Source: an uncultured Ruminococcus sp. (GTDB taxonomy: Bacteria > Bacillota > Clostridia > Oscillospirales > Ruminococcaceae). Taken from it: 11,122 bases of DNA. Below, piece after piece: positions 6,821 through 11,122 of the stretch. How positions within the stretch are numbered: position 1 is the stretch's first letter; each line of letters begins with the position of its first letter. Location of the stretch: positions 1-11,122 of the forward strand of contig CAMJES010000043.1 in assembly GCA_946404705.1 (NCBI GenBank), read 5' to 3'. The notes under the pieces were generated by a model that saw only the letters and a program-made list of their open reading frames with translations, was not told the origin of the DNA and did no database searches. The position numbers were made by a program, and so were the translations under genes.

Positions 6821-6869
6821 GCAATAAAAAAAGACTTTTATTGCATAAAAATAATGCAATAAAAGTCTT
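6821..6869 (-). terminator. Riboswitch-controlled intrinsic terminator
   Basis: On the minus strand a perfect 16-bp stem (6869-6854 with 6846-6831) has a 7-base loop and runs into TTTTTATTGC. Its 5' arm contains CTTTTATT (6865-6858), which is also the 3' strand of aptamer stem P1, so stem P1 and the terminator cannot form together. This is the expression platform of the switch. Confidence 0.88.
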
Positions 6870-6984
6870 GCTGTAAGTAAAGAATACTTATGTGCGTCAC
6901 GGATTGCTTTACATAACGCTCAGACAATCGTACTGACGATGACGCACTCGCTTTTCTAAATAAGCGATGCTACTCCCTTTTATT
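6858..6984 (-). promoter_or_regulatory. yybP-ykoY family Mn2+ riboswitch aptamer
   Basis: The minus-strand RNA opens with AAAAGGGAGTAGC and closes with AGCAAGACTTTT, the conserved flanks of the yybP-ykoY motif as I remember it. Stems are visible: P1 AATAAAAG (6984-6977) with CTTTTATT (6865-6858); a hairpin pairing 6967-6962 with 6953-6948; a perfect 8-bp stem GTGCGTCA/TGACGCAC (6947-6940 with 6899-6892) opening into a loop that starts TCGTCAGTACG; and a 6-bp hairpin TAAGTA/TACTTA (6890-6885 with 6879-6874). This family senses Mn2+ and typically controls Mn2+ export genes. It lies directly after a strong promoter and overlaps a terminator. The downstream cargo is a Na/Pi-family gene and a CaCA antiporter. 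Confidence 0.87.
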
Positions 6985-6990
6985 AATTTG

Positions 6991-7019
6991 ATTATAACCA
7001 CAATTCATTGATTTGTCAA
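6991..7019 (-). promoter_or_regulatory. Consensus promoter of riboswitch transcript
   Basis: On the minus strand a perfect TTGACA (7019-7014) and perfect TATAAT (6996-6991) are 17 bases apart. The predicted start near 6984 coincides with the first base of aptamer stem P1. Strong constitutive initiation with control left to the riboswitch is the usual design. Confidence 0.92.
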
Positions 7020-7107
7020 GATTAAAATCAATTTTTTTCCTTTTTTACTAAAATTATTTCAGAGATCAAACTCAAAAGCTCATTTTGAAAGCATTTTTTT
7101 GTTTCAA

Positions 7108-8088
7108 TTATGAAAGCTCGTAAAGGAGATCCTGATAGAGTCCGTCGTAATCTGTCTTTTCGTCCTTGATGAAAGCGATAGCAGCTCTCGGGTGACGGTT
7201 GAGAACGCCTGTGAGCATATAGGGAACGTCATATCCCCATACAGAACCGTTAGCCTTTTCCTTTGAGATATATTTCTCAACGAACTTGAGTGCAGGAGAA
7301 AGGTTATAGTTAGGATTTCTGAGGAATGCGAGCATCTGCTCCATAAAGCAGTTGCCTGCGCCTCTGCCCATGCCGCTCATTGTTGCATCGGCATAGCTTG
7401 CGCCGTATGCAATACCCTCGATAGTGTTTGCAAATGCAAGCTGCTGGTTGTTGTGCATATGAAGACCGACCTTCTTGCCGCAAGCTTCTGCAGCAGCGCA
7501 GTACATCTTGGTCATCTCACGGATCTGCTCGGGGTAGAGCGAACCGTAACTGTCAACGAGGTAGATAACATCAACGGGTGAATCGCAAACCATTTCGAGC
7601 GACTTCTTTACGTCCTCTTCCTTTGCGGCGGAAATTGCCATAATATTTACGGTAGTTTCGTAGCCGAGTTCGTGACAGTAGTTTATCATTTCGATAGCGC
7701 CGGGCATCTGGTGGGTATATGTAGCGATACGGATAGTATCAATAACGCTCTCGCTCTTGGGGAGAATGTCCTTTTTATAGTCGCAGCGTCCAACGTCAGC
7801 CATAACTGTGAGCTTAAGGTTGGTGTTGTTTTCACCTACGATAGCGCGGATATCCTCCTCGTCGCAGAACTTCCACTTTCCGAAGTCGTTAACGTTGAAA
7901 AGCTCCTTTGAAGCCTTATATCCGAATTCCATATATTCAACGCCTGCTTTGACGTTTGTCTTATAAAGCTCCTTTACGAATTCATCCGAGAATCTGAAAT
8001 CATTGACAAGTCCTCCATCACGGATAGTTGCGTCGAGAAGCTTGATATCGGGTCTGTATGAGATAAGATCTCCCTTTTTTTCTGACAT
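7108..8088 (-). CDS. HMGL-like (DRE-TIM) aldolase-family enzyme
   Basis: A 326-residue protein with the DRE-TIM metallolyase signatures: DATIRDGG (residues 19-26), matching the family's D-x-T-x-R-D-G start with Arg23 and Asp24; the metal-binding HMH pair (His210, His212) in VGLHMHNN; and a glycine-rich GMGRGAGN loop (239-246). It most resembles the group annotated as aldolase catalytic domain proteins, related to 4-hydroxy-2-oxovalerate aldolase, rather than isopropylmalate or citramalate synthase; no C-terminal LeuA regulatory domain is present. The substrate is unresolved. The ATG at 8088 has AGGAAGG about 12 bases upstream, slightly far. It is transcribed alone from the promoter at 8184-8212. 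No strong terminator was found before the next promoter. Confidence 0.85.
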   Translation of the reverse strand: MSEKKGDLISYRPDIKLLDATIRDGGLVNDFRFSDEFVKELYKTNVKAGVEYMEFGYKASKELFNVNDFGKWKFCDEEDIRAIVGENNTNLKLTVMADVGRCDYKKDILPKSESVIDTIRIATYTHQMPGAIEMINYCHELGYETTVNIMAISAAKEEDVKKSLEMVCDSPVDVIYLVDSYGSLYPEQIREMTKMYCAAAEACGKKVGLHMHNNQQLAFANTIEGIAYGASYADATMSGMGRGAGNCFMEQMLAFLRNPNYNLSPALKFVEKYISKEKANGSVWGYDVPYMLTGVLNRHPRAAIAFIKDEKTDYDGLYQDLLYELS

Positions 8089-8124
8089 TTTAAAAACATT
8101 CCTTCCTAAATATATTGCTTATCA

Positions 8125-8164
8125 CTTTAGCGATTTTAAGCTTTTAAGCTTTGCGGTGCTAAAG
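8125..8164 (-). promoter_or_regulatory. Leader hairpin of the aldolase gene
   Basis: The aldolase leader contains CTTTAGC (8164-8158) pairing perfectly with GCTAAAG (8131-8125). It encloses a nested palindromic AAGCTTAAAAGCTT. There is no T tract, so it is not a terminator; it might stabilise the transcript. No known regulatory RNA family is recognised. Confidence 0.35.
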
Positions 8165-8183
8165 CGTATTTTCTACATTAGAT

Positions 8184-8212
8184 ATTCTATCATATAAAAC
8201 ACTTTCTGTCAA
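8184..8212 (-). promoter_or_regulatory. Sigma-A promoter of the aldolase gene
   Basis: On the minus strand TTGACA (8212-8207) and TAGAAT (8189-8184) are 17 bases apart. The start site near 8177 gives an untranslated leader of about 90 bases. It sits just after the terminator of the kinase-like gene, so the aldolase gene is a separate unit. Confidence 0.85.
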
Positions 8213-8248
8213 CCGCAAATGCTATATTTTACAAATTATTCATTTTTC

Positions 8249-8276
8249 AAAACACGCCGACAAAAATGTCGGCGTG
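8249..8276 (-). terminator. Intrinsic terminator of kinase-like gene
   Basis: A perfect 10-bp GC-rich stem CACGCCGACA/TGTCGGCGTG (8253-8262 with 8267-8276) with an AAAA/TTTT loop lies 22 bases after the stop codon. On the minus strand it is followed by TTTTG. Confidence 0.83.
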
Positions 8277-8298
8277 AATACGTTATACCGGATATTGA

Positions 8299-10131
8299 TC
8301 ATTCATCAAACTGGATAATTACATCCGGTTCAATAACCTCATGATCTTCTATTTCCGTTTCAGTTTCTTTTTTCTTTCCTGAGGTTTCGGCAGGTTCGGT
8401 TTCGGGCGGCTTTTTGGCAATATAGACCGTAAGCACCTCTCCCTTTTCAACATCTATCTTCTCCCCTGCTTCTTTGCTGAGCTTAACGACATAGCCTGCC
8501 TTGACATCGGCGGTTTCTATCGTCTTTTCCTCATACTTTATTCCAAGCTCGCCGAGCATTGCAAAATAATCCTTCTTTGAAAGCGAAATAAAATCGGGAA
8601 TAGTAACAAACTTCGGCCCCATACTTACCTTTACGGTAATTTCGGTTCCCTCTTCATAGTTTGAATTCTTTTCGATCGACTGCTCAAAGATGATTCCCTT
8701 TGCATATTCGTCGTTATATTCATATATCGGATTGAAAACGAGGCTGCTGTAATTATCCGAGCGCTGAATGATGTCATAATTCTTGCCTGTGATATCATTC
8801 ATAACATAGATCGTACGGTTGCCTTCGGGTTTTGATTCCGAAGCCGAAGCTGTTCTTTCGGTCATTTCGGTAAGCGGCGGCAATGTTGTCAGTTCGCCCT
8901 CCGAACCGAGCGTATCCGAAGATATCTGGCTTATATCCGGCGGATTGTTGTTATTATCCGCACCCCACATAAACAGCAGCAAAAGCAGGAAAAACATACC
9001 GATTCCAAGCATAACAGCCATTACTGCAATAAAAACGCCCCGTCTGCTCATCTGCTTTTTCTTCGGAGGTCTGCTGCCGGAAGAAGGACGCTGATTTCCC
9101 TGCAAAGCTTCTCTGGGAATCATAATTGTCTGTGTGCTTGAAGATGAAAGCCGAACTGCGCCGCCGATATCGGGCTGCTCAAAAAGTTGAGTAACGAGTT
9201 CGGTCACAGTCTGTATTCTCTTCTCCCCGTCAAGCTCCATACCGCTCATTATCACGTTTGAAACGCTTTCGGGTATTTCGGGAACTATCGCTGACGGAGG
9301 TTCAAGCGTGTCGTCCGTCAGGCGCGATGCTGCGTCAACGGGGGTAACACCGGTCAGAGCCTTATAAAGCAGCGCCGAAACGCCGTAGACATCCGTCCAA
9401 GTTCCCTGACGCGCGGAAGAATTATACTGCTCGGGAGCCGCATATCCGCTGAAAAGCTCAGGTGCGATCTCGGTATTCGCCGTTCTCTCATCTGAAATGG
9501 CAAATCCGGTAAGCTTGATATCGCCGTTTTCACCGATAAGGATATTATTAGGACAGATCCCCCTGTGAACAAGTCCTGCATTATGAACCAGCGATACAGT
9601 TGTAAATATCGGAGGGAAAAACCTGCGTACTGTTTCCCATGTAAGTCTTCCGCCGTTGCGTTCAATATACTTTTCAAGCGTTGTGCCTTCAAAATAAACA
9701 AGCACAACATAGCCTGTATTGTTATCGCCGAACATATCCATGACCGGAATAATATGGCTCAGGCTGCGCATCTTTGAGATCGTTTTGTTAAGCTCAACAA
9801 ATTCGGACATCAGCGTTTTATACTGTGCAACATATTCCGGAGCAACATCAAGTATACTTTTTCCCGGCTCTCTTTCACAGAGCGTATCGGGCATATATTC
9901 CTTTATAACGACCTTATTCTGTGTAATAGTGTCAAAGCCGATATAATTTGCACTTTCGCCGTTGTATGAGAGCAGCTTTCCGACCACATAACGGTCGCGA
10001 AGCATAACTCCCGGCGCAAGATAAGACGGAAGATATGGAGCATTTTCATTATAACCGCATATCTTACATATCCCATCTTCAACATTATCCTTGGGATTCA
10101 TGCAGCCGTAACAAAGATTAAATTCGCCCAT
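8299..10131 (-). CDS. Zinc-ribbon, kinase-fold, PASTA membrane protein; predicted pseudokinase
   Basis: A 610-residue protein. In order: an N-terminal zinc ribbon (Cys7, Cys10, Cys22, Cys25); a Ser/Thr kinase fold (about 45-318); a basic proline-rich linker ending KKKQMSRRG; one membrane segment (about 364-389); a Ser/Thr/Glu-rich spacer; two PASTA-like domains (about 440-505 and 507-573); and an acidic tail. It resembles PrkC/StkP-type cell-wall-sensing kinases, which bind muropeptides through PASTA domains. The kinase part keeps the beta-3 lysine (Lys77 in VVIKEYM), APE (232-234), Asp247 and Arg305. However, HRD is HRG (Gly191), the following Lys is Cys193, and DFG is GFA (209-211). Both catalytic aspartates are therefore missing, so it is probably inactive and a scaffold or sensor. 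The ATG at 10131 has AGGAGG nearby. Confidence 0.9.
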   Translation of the reverse strand: MGEFNLCYGCMNPKDNVEDGICKICGYNENAPYLPSYLAPGVMLRDRYVVGKLLSYNGESANYIGFDTITQNKVVIKEYMPDTLCEREPGKSILDVAPEYVAQYKTLMSEFVELNKTISKMRSLSHIIPVMDMFGDNNTGYVVLVYFEGTTLEKYIERNGGRLTWETVRRFFPPIFTTVSLVHNAGLVHRGICPNNILIGENGDIKLTGFAISDERTANTEIAPELFSGYAAPEQYNSSARQGTWTDVYGVSALLYKALTGVTPVDAASRLTDDTLEPPSAIVPEIPESVSNVIMSGMELDGEKRIQTVTELVTQLFEQPDIGGAVRLSSSSTQTIMIPREALQGNQRPSSGSRPPKKKQMSRRGVFIAVMAVMLGIGMFFLLLLLFMWGADNNNNPPDISQISSDTLGSEGELTTLPPLTEMTERTASASESKPEGNRTIYVMNDITGKNYDIIQRSDNYSSLVFNPIYEYNDEYAKGIIFEQSIEKNSNYEEGTEITVKVSMGPKFVTIPDFISLSKKDYFAMLGELGIKYEEKTIETADVKAGYVVKLSKEAGEKIDVEKGEVLTVYIAKKPPETEPAETSGKKKETETEIEDHEVIEPDVIIQFDE

Positions 10132-10170
10132 AAAAACTTCCTCCTTTCATGCTGGATTTCTACCTTTACA

Positions 10171-10199
10171 ATAATAACAGCATTTATGTAAAAAGTCAA
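10171..10199 (-). promoter_or_regulatory. Promoter of the kinase-like gene
   Basis: On the minus strand TTGACT (10199-10194) and TATTAT (10176-10171) are 17 bases apart. The start near 10164 leaves a leader of about 33 bases that carries the AAAGGAGG site. The kinase-like gene is therefore probably independent of the binding-protein gene upstream. Confidence 0.78.
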
Positions 10200-10256
10200 T
10201 GATATAAACCTATTTGTATATAAATTGTATTCTTTTTGTCACATTTTGAACAAAAA

Positions 10257-11003
10257 TCAATCTGCATTGATATATTTTGCTTTAATTTTGTCAAGTTCGC
10301 CCGAATCTTTAAGCTTTTGAATTGATTTATTGATACTGTTGAGAAGCTTGGTATTTTCTTTTGCAACACCGACAGCATACTCCTCTTCCGTAAGAGGTTC
10401 ATCAATGATCTTAAGACCCTCATTTTCTTCGGCAAAAACCTTGGCAGGCTCGCTGTCGATAACAACGGCGTCAACTCTGCCGTCTTTCAGCGCATCAATT
10501 GCTTCATATCCTTTATTGAAGCGTTCGATAGTGGCATCCTCGATATCGCCGGCATATACATCACCGGTTGTGAATATCTGAACGCCGATCCTCTTTCCGG
10601 TAAGGTCGGGAATCGAAGAAATAGTTGAATCTTCGGGAACGATTATCAGCTGTGAAGCGGTTGCATAAGTGTCGCTGAAGTTTATTTGCTGAAGCTTTTC
10701 CTCTGTGACAGATATAGCCGCAACAGCAATATCCGCCTTTCCGCTCTGGACAGCCGAAATAATCGAACCGAAGTCCATATCAATGATCTCCAGCTTATAT
10801 CCCATATCGGCAGCAATAGCTTTTGCAAACTCTACGTCAATACCAACAATTTTATCGCCGTCATAATACTCATAAGGCGGAAATTCGGCATTTGTAGCCA
10901 TTTTAAGTACCTTATCCGAATTACGCACACATCCGCTGAGTGCAAGAACCGAAAGAGCCATTGCAAAACAAGTTATCAATTTTACAGCTTTAAATTTTTT
11001 CAT
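10257..11003 (-). CDS. Lipoprotein amino-acid-type ABC substrate-binding protein (SBP family 3)
   Basis: A 248-residue protein with a lipoprotein signal peptide: basic MKKFKAVK, a hydrophobic core, then lipobox ALSGC with Cys25 as the lipidated residue. The mature part has family 3 solute-binding landmarks: ATNAEFPPYEY (36-46), GIDVEFAKAIAADMG (54-68), ISVTEEKLQQINFSDTY (97-113) and DLTGKRIGVQ (133-142). It should sit on the outer face of the membrane and deliver a polar amino acid to an ABC importer. The ATG at 11003 is chosen for its GAGGTGG site 5 bases upstream and because it begins the signal peptide. No permease or ATPase gene is present in the window, so it is either an orphan or its partners lie elsewhere. 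The next base blocks upstream are the repeat at the contig edge. Confidence 0.92.
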   Translation of the reverse strand: MKKFKAVKLITCFAMALSVLALSGCVRNSDKVLKMATNAEFPPYEYYDGDKIVGIDVEFAKAIAADMGYKLEIIDMDFGSIISAVQSGKADIAVAAISVTEEKLQQINFSDTYATASQLIIVPEDSTISSIPDLTGKRIGVQIFTTGDVYAGDIEDATIERFNKGYEAIDALKDGRVDAVVIDSEPAKVFAEENEGLKIIDEPLTEEEYAVGVAKENTKLLNSINKSIQKLKDSGELDKIKAKYINAD

Positions 11004-11067
11004 TATGTCCACCTCATACAAAAAACGGTTATTTTGTTTGATCTCACTATGGGAAGCATTTCAACGC

Positions 11068-11122
11068 TTTATACTAATTCCAAATCGTTCTATAGACAAA
11101 GCCGACAGATAGAATAATCCAA
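11068..11122. repeat. Second copy (left end) of the MITE-like element, cut by the window end
   Basis: These 55 bases are identical to 6602-6656 and include the terminal ATACTAATTC (from 11071) and CTATAGACA. Outside the repeat the flanks differ immediately, so this is a separate insertion and not a duplication of the region. The window stops inside the repeat. As at 6605, the left end faces the nearby minus-strand gene, here the binding-protein gene whose start codon is 67 bases away. Confidence 0.9.

Noticed and set aside
7085..7107. TTGAAA/TTTCAA inverted repeat after the aldolase gene
   Set aside because: Six weak base pairs with an 11-base loop and no T tract on the minus strand; not a convincing terminator.
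9354..9710. Minus-strand frame of 118 codons inside the kinase-like gene
   Set aside because: It lies wholly within the kinase domain in another frame and has no ribosome binding site or recognisable motif.
10232..10256. TTTTTGT/ACAAAAA inverted repeat after the binding-protein gene
   Set aside because: The 7-bp stem has only two G-C-type pairs at best and a 10-base loop with no proper T tract. It is too weak to call a terminator, although one would be expected about here.
10686..11117. Plus-strand open frame of 143 codons with the same C-terminal tail
   Set aside because: It is antisense to a convincing lipoprotein gene and ends in the second repeat copy. The shared tail comes from repeat DNA, not from homology.

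Overview
The window looks like a complete short-read assembly contig from a low-GC Gram-positive bacterium, probably a gut Clostridia member of the Ruminococcus/Oscillospiraceae type. Reasons: AT-rich DNA, strong AGGAGG-type ribosome binding sites, near-consensus sigma-A promoters with 17-bp spacers, a tRNA with encoded CCA, a zinc-ribbon/kinase/PASTA membrane protein, and a yybP-ykoY type riboswitch. The genus is an inference. The first 44 bases are Illumina P5/TruSeq adapter, not genome. The last 52-55 bases are the start of a repeat that also occurs at 6605-6781, so the right end is probably an assembly break in a repeat.

Almost everything is on the minus strand. Reading down that strand from the right: a lipoprotein amino-acid-type binding protein (10257-11003); a membrane protein with an N-terminal zinc ribbon, a kinase fold and two PASTA-like domains (8299-10131), whose two catalytic aspartates are both replaced by glycine; an HMGL-like/DRE-TIM aldolase-family enzyme (7108-8088); then a metal-responsive unit. 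That unit has a strong promoter (6991-7019), a yybP-ykoY Mn2+ riboswitch (6858-6984), an overlapping intrinsic terminator (6821-6869), a 177-bp MITE-like element (6605-6781), a Na/Pi-cotransporter-family gene with a PhoU-like tail (4803-6551) and a CaCA cation/Na+ antiporter gene (3847-4791).

Next come a monocistronic small unknown gene (3224-3622) between its own promoter and terminators, and a plus-strand tRNA-Arg(ACG) (3028-3104) with a consensus promoter and a terminator. A four-gene minus-strand unit follows: two alpha/beta hydrolases (1866-2822 and 1233-1832), then azlC and azlD, which overlap by 8 bases (520-1203 and 201-527). It ends at a hairpin (165-199) that could serve both strands; a possible plus-strand gene tail (46-159) may converge on it.

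The most interesting part is the Mn2+-riboswitch unit. The P1 3' strand of the aptamer lies inside the 5' arm of the terminator, which predicts an ON switch. The controlled genes are a CaCA antiporter, plausibly a Mn2+ exporter, and a Na/Pi-type transporter not usually discussed as a Mn2+ target. The MITE sits exactly between the switch and the genes. The second notable item is the predicted PASTA pseudokinase. No CRISPR array, transposase or prophage genes were seen.
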